Positions 9,932-18,945 of a DNA stretch of 64,000 nucleotides are shown one piece after another. Origin of the DNA: Tissierellales bacterium (GTDB taxonomy: Bacteria; Bacillota; Clostridia; Tissierellales; Sedimentibacteraceae). Numbering within the stretch: the stretch's first letter is position 1; each line of letters starts with the position of its first letter. The stretch covers positions 62,001 through 126,000 of the forward strand of contig JAHDQO010000003.1 in assembly GCA_018433765.1 (NCBI GenBank). Direction: 5' to 3'. The position numbers and the translations under genes are program-made. The notes under the pieces were generated by a model. It worked only from the letters and a program-made list of their open reading frames with translations. It did not search any database and was not told the DNA's origin.

Positions 9932-12900
9932 ATGAAAATAATTGCACGTATATTAGTATTTGTTTTAATTGTATTACAGTTTAATGGGATTATAGAAAAT
10001 GTCAGTTATGCTTATGAAAACAATAAAATAGAAGTAAGCAACGGTTTTGTTAAATATTCAGTTAATAAGGATAATGGAAGATTCAGCATATCTACAGAAA
10101 GTGGTGCAGCTTATAGAAATGATGAAAATCAGCCTCTGCTTTTTGAAGAATATGTTCCAGATACATCATTCACAACATTTAAAATAAATGGAGAAGATTA
10201 TATTTATGGAAATGACTATGGCTTTTTAGGCATAGGCAGTCATTTTAATAAGATTCCAAATAATACTGGTCTAGAGAATGAATCAACTTGGGTTGTTAAT
10301 GGTGTTGAGATTACTCAAACTTTAATCCTTGATAATACAGAGCAAAATGCTGGAAATGTAAAAGTAAGTTATCATGTAAGAAATACTACGAACAATAATA
10401 TTACAATAGGTTCGAGAATTTTACTAGATACAATGCTAGGTGCAAATGATGGTTCACCCGTTATATTTCCCGGAAATCAAACTTTTATAGAGAAAGAAAA
10501 AGAGTTTTCAGGTAGCGAAATACCGGTGTATTGGAAGTCTGTGGATAACAAAGATTTTGCAAATATAGTTTCCTACGGCTTAATTAGTGGATGGAGGAAT
10601 GACAATATATTAAATCAGGATGAACTTTACAACACTAAACCTAACAAGATGATTATAGGTCACTGGGAAGGACTTTCAAAAACTAAGTGGGATTATGATA
10701 TAGATGGAAGACTTAACTTTACTTCTCCTAATAATGTTTATGGAAGTAGAGATAGTGCAGTTGCTCTTTATTGGGATGAACATACATTGGGAGCTGGTAA
10801 AGAAAGAGTATATGAAACCTATTATGGACTTGGCGAGTATTCAACGGCTGAGAGTGAAATACCTGTTGGATTAAGCACGTATGCACCAGAAAGGTTATAT
10901 CTTAATGATACTAAAACTGGATATACTACAAAAACAGTAACAGTAAGTGGCGAAATTGATAACACTCTAAGCGGCAGTCAGCAATTAATCAATGCAAAAG
11001 CTACTATAGAATGCAGCACGGCTGGTCTAGCATTACCTTATGGAGAATCAAAGACCATTGATTTAGGAACAATTGAGGCTAATACAATAACTCCATTTTC
11101 ATGGGATTTGAATACATCACCTCTTTACAGCTGGACTAATTTTCAGTATAGAGTGACTCTCACAGCGGATAATCTTACTCAGCCAATAACACGTGATGGC
11201 AGTGTTTTAATTCCATCAATAACTGGAGAACCACCGGAAATTAAGTTTACTGATTATTTCCCTGGAAATCTATATTTTTTAGATGATGAAAAAGTACTGA
11301 CAATTACAGGTCAAAACTTAGATGCTATTACTTATGGAAATAATTATCGTTTAATTATAACATCTGAGAAAACTGGTAAGAAATATGTAATAGGAAAAGA
11401 AAATCTAGAATTTAGTAATACTTCAATAACTGTTAATATTCCTAATTCATTATTATTCATGAAAGTAGGGCTTTACAACGTTACTATAGAATATCTAGAA
11501 GATGGTGAAAATAAAAGCTATACTTTTGATGCAAAACTAAACTTATCAGATGATAAAAAATATATGATAAGAAAATATGGAATTCTTATGGTAGTAAGAG
11601 TTATGGAAAATGGTGACTATACTTATAAATTAGTTAATGCAAAAGACGAGAGTGAATTAGAAGCATTAGGTAAAAATGAAAGTATAATTTTGGATCTTCG
11701 TGCTGATGAAATAATTAAAATAGGAGATATTTATACTATTAATAGTGAAACAGTGACAATTAATTCAGTTGTAACTTGTCTCTATAATCAGCAGTATGGT
11801 GATGATCCGATGATTATAGAAAAGAAATCTAATGATATATCGCACAATGATGATTATATTTTTATTACAGGAAAAGGAAAGCTTGAAATACCGGGATTCC
11901 AATTTCATAATGGTCCTTATGAAATGGAGTTTGAAGATGGACAGTTTTACTCTGTGACAGATGAAGATGATGCAGAAGATGTTGTTATCCATAAACCATT
12001 ATTATATAAGGGATTACCTGTTATTGATTATAATATAATACTGCAAGCACTGCCTATAAGTATAAATGAAGCTGTTCTTCGAGAAAATGCAATCACATTT
12101 GGCGGTAGTATTGATTTAGCTTCATTATTGAACGGTGCTCAGAAATTAAGTGAAAAAAAGAAAGATGATAACAATAATGATAATAACGAAGAAGATGAAG
12201 GAAATGACGTAGATTTAGGATGCGGATTAAACATTGAAGATTTAAGATTTGGTGTTAATAATGGCTATGTAACACTAGAAGGTTTAAAAGCAGACGGCAG
12301 TGTAGGAATTCCAAAAAAAATTACTAAAAAAATAGTTCCAGAATGCGATCTTGGTGCAGAAATAGGGGTTGCCATAGATACTTTTGATAATTGGATGTTT
12401 GAAATTAAAGCAGATATTAATTTTGAAGTCATTCAAGCAAAAGGAGATATTGTTTTCAAGATATTTGAAATAGAAGGTTTTCCAATACCTATTCCTGATA
12501 AGGTAATAATATATGGTGGAAATAAACAGCCGGGTATTCCGTTAATACCACCTGTTCCTGTTGGATTCTTAACTGGACTTGGAGGAGGATTTGAAGGCTT
12601 ATATGATACACTTACTTTAAATTTTAATTTCCTTCCGCCTCTAACATTAAATGCAATTGCTTCATTCCAGTTGTTCAAAATTCTTGAGGCAAATGAAGCA
12701 CAGCTTAAAGTTTCAGCAAGAGGAATATCCTTTAATGTTGCTGAAATAGGCATAGGTCCTCTTGAGATATTTAAAGATGTTGGAATGCATGTGTTCGTAA
12801 AGGATGATTTAAAGTATCCAGGATTTGAAATAAAAACTTATGCAGGCTTGGACATTGCAGGATGGGTTACAGGAGAGGCGTACTATCTCTGTGCGGTAGA

Positions 12901-15900
12901 TGCTGCTAAACATGGAAACTTAGGACCAGTTACTATTATTGGAGAAGCATCAGGAAGTGTTCAAGTTCCAGACGATAGTCCAATATTCCCAGGCATGGAA
13001 TTTGCAGATGCTAATTTTGGGATTAGCGATGAAGGTATTTTTGCAAGATTAACAGCTTTTGGTTTTGTGCCAGCAGCATTTTCATATTATTGGGGAGGAA
13101 ATGTAGTACTAGGTATTGCCAGCTTAGATGAACAATATATGGAAACCAGAGGAATTTATTCTGCTCCAAACTATGATGAAAAAGGAGAAATTATAGGTAC
13201 AGTATGTATAGGAGAAAACTTCCATGTAGTTTCAGATTCATGTTCGGAATATAGGTTTGCATCTATTTTAAACGATTTACCTATACGTCTTGCAGGACTT
13301 GATAAGATTCATGATTTAGATATTATAAATCATGATTACAGCTTAATAGAAGTAGAATATTATGGAGATGAACCAGAATTACATTTATATACTCCAGAGC
13401 CAAATAGACAAGAAATTAGCTTGACAAAAGATACAAACTATTTTATTCAAAAAGCAGCAGCAGTAAGCGATGCTAATAAAATATATATACCACTTGAAAA
13501 ACCAGATAATAGTACTTGGCAGTTGACTTCTTCTAAGTCAGTTAATACAAGACTGATTAAGATAGACGAAATACCAGAATTAACACAAGTAAGCGGTTCG
13601 TTAAATGGTTCTCAACTTACAGTTAATTGGAGTGGTAAAAAATTAAATGATGAAAAAGTAAATATAGTACTTTTTACAGATGATGATAATGTAGGAAAGA
13701 TTGTAGCTAGTGATATAGCAGTTACTTCTGGAAACGCTGATATTCAACTACCAAATGATTTACCTAGTGGAAATTACTACATAAGAGCACAGTTAATCAG
13801 TCAAGAAGGTGCCGTATTAAGTACAATTGATTCAGAAAACACAATAGAATATAACGATCCAAATCAACCAAAAATTTTAAATAATATGACAGTGTCTAAT
13901 TGCGGAAACGGGCTGCTAAATGTAAGATGGAATGATTCAGAAACAGTAGATGGATATGTAATCGATGTAATTGATGAAGAAACAAATGAAATAGTATCAA
14001 GCTTTGACTTAACTGAAAATGCTGGAGACAATATTATCGGGGGTACTTACAACCAAATTTCATCACTTACAGATAGTCGTTCTGTTGAGGATGTTTCTGA
14101 AGGAGGAATGATACCAGGACGTACATATACAATAGCTGTTTCTAGCTATAATGTTGTAAATGATACAAAACATTATTCAGAACAAGTTACAGAAGTAGTT
14201 ACAGTAAATCAACCTAATCCAGCAGATATTGACTATACAATAAGCAGTGAACAAGGGAAAATAGTTGATAAAGGAATGATAGACAATATTCAAACTTTCT
14301 TAACAAAGGAGCAGAATGTAAACCTTTCATTAAGAAGTGACCAAGAGGTTGAATGGAAAGTAACTGTAAATGATGAAGTGGTTTATAACCAAACTAGTAA
14401 AAATGCAGAAGTATCAATAGATTTGACTTCACAAGATAATAACATTGGTATAAAAGCAGTAAATGAGCAGGGAGATATATCAGAAAAGGGGTTTAACATA
14501 GAATTAGATAAAGAGCCGCCTGTGCTTCGTATAGATTCTCCGGAGCAAGGGCAGCTGATAAAAGATAATATTGTAATAAGCGGTTTTGTTGATTTAAATT
14601 CAACCTTGTTTATTAATGGTGAAGAAGCTGACTATGATAATAATGGTTTGTTTAATGCAGAAATACCTATGGGCAGTGATATGGTTAAAACAATCCTTGT
14701 TGAAGCTGTAGATGAAGCAAATAATAAATCTGAGTATTTAGCAGAAGTTTACAATGATAAAGTCAAGGATATTAAAGACATAAAAATTCAGCCAAGCACA
14801 AACCAACTTGTTATAGGTGAAAAAGTAGATTATAACGTATGCCTTATTGATAAGGATAACAATGAATTCATAGTAGATGATTCAGTAATAAAATGGTCTT
14901 TACTAAACGACTACAATGTTATTGATGTAAACCAGCAGGGAGAGGTATGTGCACTAACTAAAGGGAAAGATGTACTTATAGCTTCATATCAGATATCAGA
15001 AGACTATGCTTTTGAAGATGCTGTAATCATTGAAGCTGTAGAAGAATTTAGAGAAACAGACAGCATTTCAGTTAGTCCAGATGATATTTATATATATTCA
15101 AACAACTATGAAACATTAAAAGTATATGAGATATTTAACGACACATCAAATAGATTACTTGACAATGAAATGCTAGATTTCGATATTATATCTGGAAATG
15201 ATTTTATTGATATAAGCGATAAGGGTAAGATATTTGCTAAAAAAGCTGGAGAAGCTATTGTATCAGTTAGATATGTGAAAAATGGTAAAGAATATACTGC
15301 AGATGCTCTAATTCATGTTACTAATAACAGCAGTAATAATCACAATCATTTAACACCAGATGATAAATTTATACTTAATGTCATTAAAGGACTTGTAAAT
15401 AAAGACGGAAGTTTAAAAATCACATTAAAAGAGTCTGATATGAAAAAGGAGAATGGAAAAGCGGCAGCAGCCATATCTTCTAAAGGTATAGAGCAGGCAT
15501 TTGAGAAAGTAAATAAAAATAACGAAGGTAAAAAGAAAATTATACTTGATATTCCAAGAATAGAATGCGTAAATGGATATATTATATACATTCCAACTAC
15601 AGCACTGAAATCAGACAATGAGAATATTATAGAACTGCAGACCCATTTAGGCAGTATAATGTTATCCTGTGATATGCTTCAAAAATCACAAGTAAAAGGA
15701 ACAGACTATATAAGTCTAGTCATAGAAGAAGCAGATAGCGGACATCTAGGTAGTCAAATTAAAGAAGAAATAGGAGATAGACCGATAATAGAAATAAGTG
15801 TTATGTCGAATGGTCAAAATATCAATTGGAAGAATCAAAATTCTCCTGTTAAAGTATTTGTATCATATACTCCTAAAGATGAAGAAGATTATGAAAAATT

Positions 15901-16570
15901 AGTAGTATTATATATTGACAAAAATGGAAAAGCAGCAAAAGTAACTAATGGAAAATATGATTCAGAAAAAGGTATGGTAGTATTTGATACAACACATCTA
16001 AGCACATATGCAGTAGCCTATAATGATAAAACATTTAGTGATTTAAGTGCTTATCCATGGGCTGAGCATCAGATAGAAGTATTAGCTTCTAAGGGTATTA
16101 TTAACGGAACTTCAAATACAACATATTCACCGCAGCAAAAAATTACTAGAGCAGATTTTCTGACACTACTTGTTAGAACTTTAGAGTTAACAGCCGAAAT
16201 AGATTCTAATTTTAACGATATTAAGCCTACAGACTACTACTATGAAGCAGTAGGAATAGCAAAAAAACTTAAAATAACAACTGGTTCAGGAAACAACATG
16301 TTCAATCCAAAAGAAAGCATAACAAGGCAGGATATGATGGTAATGACAGAAAGAGCATTAAGGATTAAAGGTATGCTGGCAGAAGACTACAGCATAACAG
16401 AACTAGATAAATTCAAGGATAAAGATACAATTACTTCATATGCACAAAACAGTATTGCTGTACTTGTAAAAGAAGGTTTAATAAAAGGCTCGGATAATAC
16501 AATCAACCCAAAAGGAAATACAACAAGAGCAGAAATAGCAGTACTGCTTTATAGAATATATAATAAATAA
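9932..16570 (+). CDS. Giant SLH-domain surface protein with FN3/Ig-like modules
   Basis: 2212 residues, with start ATG 9932 behind GGAAGGAGGAG. A signal peptide (MKIIARILVFVLIVLQFNG...) precedes a unique N-terminal domain, an IPT/TIG-like module (about 432-525), an Asn/Asp-rich linker (about 745-760), a large beta-rich core (about 790-1150), fibronectin-III-like domains (about 1210-1450), an Ig-like module opening DKEPPVLRIDSPEQGQ (about 1527), a Big_2-like module (about 1610-1690), and three C-terminal SLH domains (about 2030-2212; FSDLSAYPWAEHQIEVLASK, YYYEAVGIAKKL, YAQNSIAVLVKEGLIKG). SLH domains bind pyruvylated secondary wall polymer, so the protein sits on the cell surface. Co-oriented and 15 nt behind the secreted Ig-like protein. 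Ligand unknown. Confidence 0.88.
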   Translation: MKIIARILVFVLIVLQFNGIIENVSYAYENNKIEVSNGFVKYSVNKDNGRFSISTESGAAYRNDENQPLLFEEYVPDTSFTTFKINGEDYIYGNDYGFLGIGSHFNKIPNNTGLENESTWVVNGVEITQTLILDNTEQNAGNVKVSYHVRNTTNNNITIGSRILLDTMLGANDGSPVIFPGNQTFIEKEKEFSGSEIPVYWKSVDNKDFANIVSYGLISGWRNDNILNQDELYNTKPNKMIIGHWEGLSKTKWDYDIDGRLNFTSPNNVYGSRDSAVALYWDEHTLGAGKERVYETYYGLGEYSTAESEIPVGLSTYAPERLYLNDTKTGYTTKTVTVSGEIDNTLSGSQQLINAKATIECSTAGLALPYGESKTIDLGTIEANTITPFSWDLNTSPLYSWTNFQYRVTLTADNLTQPITRDGSVLIPSITGEPPEIKFTDYFPGNLYFLDDEKVLTITGQNLDAITYGNNYRLIITSEKTGKKYVIGKENLEFSNTSITVNIPNSLLFMKVGLYNVTIEYLEDGENKSYTFDAKLNLSDDKKYMIRKYGILMVVRVMENGDYTYKLVNAKDESELEALGKNESIILDLRADEIIKIGDIYTINSETVTINSVVTCLYNQQYGDDPMIIEKKSNDISHNDDYIFITGKGKLEIPGFQFHNGPYEMEFEDGQFYSVTDEDDAEDVVIHKPLLYKGLPVIDYNIILQALPISINEAVLRENAITFGGSIDLASLLNGAQKLSEKKKDDNNNDNNEEDEGNDVDLGCGLNIEDLRFGVNNGYVTLEGLKADGSVGIPKKITKKIVPECDLGAEIGVAIDTFDNWMFEIKADINFEVIQAKGDIVFKIFEIEGFPIPIPDKVIIYGGNKQPGIPLIPPVPVGFLTGLGGGFEGLYDTLTLNFNFLPPLTLNAIASFQLFKILEANEAQLKVSARGISFNVAEIGIGPLEIFKDVGMHVFVKDDLKYPGFEIKTYAGLDIAGWVTGEAYYLCAVDAAKHGNLGPVTIIGEASGSVQVPDDSPIFPGMEFADANFGISDEGIFARLTAFGFVPAAFSYYWGGNVVLGIASLDEQYMETRGIYSAPNYDEKGEIIGTVCIGENFHVVSDSCSEYRFASILNDLPIRLAGLDKIHDLDIINHDYSLIEVEYYGDEPELHLYTPEPNRQEISLTKDTNYFIQKAAAVSDANKIYIPLEKPDNSTWQLTSSKSVNTRLIKIDEIPELTQVSGSLNGSQLTVNWSGKKLNDEKVNIVLFTDDDNVGKIVASDIAVTSGNADIQLPNDLPSGNYYIRAQLISQEGAVLSTIDSENTIEYNDPNQPKILNNMTVSNCGNGLLNVRWNDSETVDGYVIDVIDEETNEIVSSFDLTENAGDNIIGGTYNQISSLTDSRSVEDVSEGGMIPGRTYTIAVSSYNVVNDTKHYSEQVTEVVTVNQPNPADIDYTISSEQGKIVDKGMIDNIQTFLTKEQNVNLSLRSDQEVEWKVTVNDEVVYNQTSKNAEVSIDLTSQDNNIGIKAVNEQGDISEKGFNIELDKEPPVLRIDSPEQGQLIKDNIVISGFVDLNSTLFINGEEADYDNNGLFNAEIPMGSDMVKTILVEAVDEANNKSEYLAEVYNDKVKDIKDIKIQPSTNQLVIGEKVDYNVCLIDKDNNEFIVDDSVIKWSLLNDYNVIDVNQQGEVCALTKGKDVLIASYQISEDYAFEDAVIIEAVEEFRETDSISVSPDDIYIYSNNYETLKVYEIFNDTSNRLLDNEMLDFDIISGNDFIDISDKGKIFAKKAGEAIVSVRYVKNGKEYTADALIHVTNNSSNNHNHLTPDDKFILNVIKGLVNKDGSLKITLKESDMKKENGKAAAAISSKGIEQAFEKVNKNNEGKKKIILDIPRIECVNGYIIYIPTTALKSDNENIIELQTHLGSIMLSCDMLQKSQVKGTDYISLVIEEADSGHLGSQIKEEIGDRPIIEISVMSNGQNINWKNQNSPVKVFVSYTPKDEEDYEKLVVLYIDKNGKAAKVTNGKYDSEKGMVVFDTTHLSTYAVAYNDKTFSDLSAYPWAEHQIEVLASKGIINGTSNTTYSPQQKITRADFLTLLVRTLELTAEIDSNFNDIKPTDYYYEAVGIAKKLKITTGSGNNMFNPKESITRQDMMVMTERALRIKGMLAEDYSITELDKFKDKDTITSYAQNSIAVLVKEGLIKGSDNTINPKGNTTRAEIAVLLYRIYNK

Positions 16571-16591
16571 TATTAAAAAATAAAGAATTAA

Positions 16592-16630
16592 AACAAAGCT
16601 CCTCTTTATAATTGAAGAGGAGTTTTATTT
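16592..16630 (+). terminator. Intrinsic terminator of the surface-protein operon
   Basis: An 8-bp stem CTCCTCTT/AAGAGGAG with an 8-nt loop is followed by TTTTATTTT, 22 nt after the SLH gene stop. Confidence 0.8.
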
Positions 16631-16641
16631 TGCAATTGTTT

Positions 16642-16977
16642 GGGGTCAGGCTTGACAAGTTGACAAATTGAGGGGATAATTATCACTATTCTTCTGTTTC
16701 ACATTTATTAAATGGAACGTTATTTACAAAATACAATACTATAATAGCATTGTAAAATTATTTAATTTATATTATAATTTGCATATTGATAATAATATTG
16801 GATAATTACTAAACAAGAAGTATATACAATGTAATAAATAAAAATATTGCAAGTATAAAGAGTCTTTTAGATGATATAATGTAAAACTATAAGTAGTCAT
16901 ATAAAGGAAATATTACTAAAATACGTAAGTGTCACCAAAAAAGTCAAGATTACCAAAGTTCGGGAAATATTAGATAA
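16642..16977 (+). repeat. Dispersed repeat B, copy 1 (opens the accessory region)
   Basis: Starts with GGGGTCAGGCTTGACAAGTT and continues as a long AT-rich non-coding stretch (GTAAAATTATTTAATTTATA, then TATAAAGAGTCTTTTAGATG, then AGATTACCAAAGTTCG). Similar copies or parts occur at 20469-20583, 21388-21610 and 28801-28906. No protein is encoded. The gap 16631-17051 holds nothing else apart from a TCGCTAGCGCG segment near 16988, a relative of the palindromes described below, and the kinase ribosome-binding site. Confidence 0.65.
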
Positions 16978-17051
16978 GCAAAATGTCGCTAGCGCGTAAT
17001 TAATTGAGTGTATTATAAAGATTATTTATATAATGGGAGGTAGTATTTAAA

Positions 17052-17597
17052 ATGGGAACTGTATATATTTTCAGAGGAAAGGCGGCAACTGGTAAATCGA
17101 CATTAGCAAATATGCTTGCAAAAAAGCTGGCAATTCCTGTTTTTTGTAAAGATGATGTTGTAGACGCGTTGAAAAGTAGCGAAAATATAGATAAAGGGAG
17201 TATCAATAACGAGGTTTGCTATAACATCTTATATAAAATAATTCAAACTAATCTTGATTTAAATACTGACTTTATATTAGATATTGCCCTTGGTGATAGA
17301 AACAATGCGAAATGGTTTTTTGGAAGACTGGACTTTAAGGATAATAAAGTTTTGAAATTTTTTATTGATTGTAGTGATGAAGATGAATGGAAAAGAAGAC
17401 ATATTGAAAGACTTAAAAATCCCTTGCTACATCAATCTTTTCAAACAATTGAACATGTAATTGAGCATTATAAACTGGCAGATATATATCCTTTTGAGGA
17501 TGAATATATAATTGATAGTAACGAGTCTGTTGAAGAAAGTTTTGAAGCAATTAGTAAAATTATTAGCTTTTCTCATAAAATAAAAAATAAAAATTAG
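17052..17597 (+). CDS. P-loop kinase of the zeta-toxin/AAA_33 type
   Basis: 181 residues with a Walker A loop GKAATGKST at residues 9-17, right after the first strand TVYIFRG. An acidic DKGSINNE segment and a LID-like region with RRHIERLKN follow. This layout is that of small ATP-dependent kinases related to zeta toxins, gluconate kinases and chloramphenicol phosphotransferase. The phosphate acceptor cannot be deduced, and no epsilon-like antitoxin neighbour is present, so a toxin role is not supported. Start ATG 17052 follows GGGAGG. It is the first gene of the plus-strand accessory array and is followed at about 60-230 nt by two palindromic elements. Confidence 0.72.
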   Translation: MGTVYIFRGKAATGKSTLANMLAKKLAIPVFCKDDVVDALKSSENIDKGSINNEVCYNILYKIIQTNLDLNTDFILDIALGDRNNAKWFFGRLDFKDNKVLKFFIDCSDEDEWKRRHIERLKNPLLHQSFQTIEHVIEHYKLADIYPFEDEYIIDSNESVEESFEAISKIISFSHKIKNKN

Positions 17598-17657
17598 TAT
17601 AATAAGTATACAAAAGATCTAAGGTGGTCCGGTTCAACGACGTTGGGAGTACAAAAC

Positions 17658-17752
17658 GATAAGCAAAATGCCGCTAGCCCGTCATTTTACTTATTGTAGC
17701 GCGGGTACGGGTACCCCGCTGACAGGCTCGGGCTAGCGCTACATTGCCTATC
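17658..17752 (+). repeat. Imperfect palindrome with nested hairpin, next to attC-like site A
   Basis: The left arm GATAAGCAAAATGCCGCTAG... (from 17658) and the right arm ending TACATTGCCTATC (17752) are inverted relatives; their inner 10 bp CGCTAGCCCG (17672-17681) and CGGGCTAGCG (17729-17738) match perfectly. Inside lies a second GC-rich hairpin around GGGTACGGGTACCCC (17700-17717). The same left-arm sequence appears alone at about 16973-16999. The right arm doubles as the left end of attC-like site A. The G+C content is far above the neighbourhood. Confidence 0.6.
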
Positions 17753-17829
17753 AGCGGGTTTGCAAAATTGTCAAGTTAGACAGTAAATTGTCTAGCTCGA
17801 TAATTTCGTAAACCCGCGCGACGTTATAA
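17738..17829 (+). other. attC-like palindromic site A
   Basis: A 29-nt arm (17754-17782) pairs with 17789-17817 around a 6-nt loop. There are five mismatches, all transitions, three of which are G.T wobbles on this strand. Outside the stem, the left end reads GCGCTACATTGC and the right end GCGACGTTATAA, which themselves pair as ACATTGC with GCGACGT. A 6-nt stretch (CTATCA) is unpaired on the left only. This matches the general plan of integron attC sites (inverse core, asymmetric imperfect stem, GTT core at the 3' end). The canonical core is GTTRRRY; here it is GTTATAA, so the match is partial. It follows the kinase gene and precedes the next gene by 77 nt. Confidence 0.45.
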
Positions 17830-17905
17830 GACATAATATGAGCTAAGTATATAAAAAAATATTAATATAAACAATTAAAGCATACTAGGAAGTACAAGTG
17901 GGTGA

Positions 17906-18088
17906 ATGAATATGAAAAAGACCATATCTCCTTTAATAAAGATAGGTTTACTTATAAATACTGCAATTATAATAATAGAGAGATTTGTTACACCAATATC
18001 TAATTGGATAGCTATGCCATTACTTATTGCAGGGATAGTTTTAGTGATCATGGGTGGATTGGAAGACAAAAAAGAAAAACAAAAATAA
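17906..18088 (+). CDS. Small two-helix membrane protein
   Basis: A 60-residue protein with two predicted membrane helices (about residues 10-25 and 35-50) joined by a short loop, and a strongly charged tail EDKKEKQK that should lie in the cytoplasm. No family recognised. The start ATG 17906 is weakly supported (GTGGGTGA upstream); an in-frame ATG lies two codons later. It sits between attC-like sites A and B, as a cassette gene would, and is followed by the first copy of an 84-bp duplicated sequence. Confidence 0.5.
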   Translation: MNMKKTISPLIKIGLLINTAIIIIERFVTPISNWIAMPLLIAGIVLVIMGGLEDKKEKQK

Positions 18089-18114
18089 CATGAAATACTC
18101 AACAGGTAATTAGA

Positions 18115-18198
18115 AGATAGGGGGTCAGACCAGCTAGTAAAAGTCAAGTATTTTTTTAAAAAACTTGGAAATATTTTTTAGTATAGTAATGAACATAG
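18115..18198 (+). repeat. 84-bp direct repeat C, copy 1
   Basis: AGATAGGGGGTCAGACCAGC followed by a T/A-rich stretch and ending AATGAACATAG. A nearly identical copy is at 18813-18895. The GGGGTCAGAC opening resembles repeats associated with REP/RAYT transposases. Copy 1 abuts the left end of attC-like site B. Confidence 0.8.
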
Positions 18199-18299
18199 AG
18201 GGCTAGCGCTACATCGTCTATTAGCAGGTTTACAAAATTATCAAGTTAGACAGCAAACTGACTAACTCGATAACTTCGTAAACTCGCGCGACGTTATAG
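18199..18299 (+). other. attC-like palindromic site B
   Basis: Same plan as site A: left end GGGCTAGCGCTACATCG (18201-18217), arm from 18224, small central loop, right arm to 18287, then GCGACGTTATAG (core at 18293-18299). The 38-nt right end (18262-18299) matches site A at 34 of 38 positions by eye. Two stem positions that are wobbles in site A are Watson-Crick pairs here, so pairing rather than exact sequence appears conserved. The next gene starts 139 nt downstream. Confidence 0.45.
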
Positions 18300-18437
18300 A
18301 AATGATGATGTTGAGGCAGTTCTTTGTGGTCTTGTTTGAAAAAATGTTGAAAAGAGGGATATATATTGAGGAACCGTCTATGTGTATTTGCAGATAAATG
18401 TGAAATAAAGTTGTTTGTAAAATAGGAGGTCGTATAA

Positions 18438-18818
18438 TTGAAATCAATGGATATAAAAAACAAAATCCTGTGGGGAATTAGTATGATTGGACTACTTGGT
18501 ATCTCATATTGGCTAAGCAGATTTTCTTTTTTTGAAATGCATGGTATGAAACAGTGGCCAAACCTATTGGCTATATTAAGTATTACTATAATAGTTATTG
18601 CTACTATATTTGGAAATCGAATAATTCCAGTAGTCACTGTTGTAGGATATATGAGTGGGTTTATTCTTGCTATGATATTTAATACTGATGGTGTAGACCA
18701 AGGTGGAGGGAGAACAAATAATGCTTGGATAATATGGGGAACTGTTTTAATTTTCTCAATTCTGATTGGTATCATTTTAGGTTTTATTTATAAACAGAGA
18801 CATGAAAATGAAAGATAG
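18438..18818 (+). CDS. Four-helix membrane protein, conserved hypothetical
   Basis: 126 residues with four hydrophobic segments (about 10-26, 40-58, 65-82, 97-118) and a conserved-looking loop FNTDGVDQGGGRTNNAWIIWG between helices three and four. I recall similar uncharacterised membrane proteins in Firmicutes but no function. The start is TTG 18438, chosen because AGGAGGT lies 7 nt upstream; the ATG at 18447 would be 16 nt away. Its stop codon lies inside the second copy of repeat C. Confidence 0.75.
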   Translation: MKSMDIKNKILWGISMIGLLGISYWLSRFSFFEMHGMKQWPNLLAILSITIIVIATIFGNRIIPVVTVVGYMSGFILAMIFNTDGVDQGGGRTNNAWIIWGTVLIFSILIGIILGFIYKQRHENER

Positions 18819-18895
18819 GGGGTCAGATCAGCTAGTAAAAGTCAAATTTTTTTAAAAAAACTTGGAAATATTTTTTAGCATAGTAATGAACATAG
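18813..18895 (+). repeat. 84-bp direct repeat C, copy 2
   Basis: Second copy of the repeat at 18115-18198, starting AGATAGGGGGTCAGATCAGC and ending AATGAACATAG, with only a few differences. It overlaps the stop codon of the membrane-protein gene. In copy 1 an attC-like site follows at once; here the IS110 remnant follows instead. Confidence 0.8.
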
Positions 18896-18945
18896 TAAAC
18901 AAACCAATTCAAAACACGAACAATCGGCTATAATATAAATTTGCA

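Noticed and set aside
17052-17597. Zeta toxin of a toxin-antitoxin pair
   Set aside because: No small antitoxin gene precedes it and the residues specific to UDP-GlcNAc kinases cannot be confirmed; called only a P-loop kinase.
18230-18775. 181-residue minus-strand frame
   Set aside because: Antisense shadow of the membrane-protein gene at 18438 and of attC-like site B; low-complexity translation and no ribosome-binding site.
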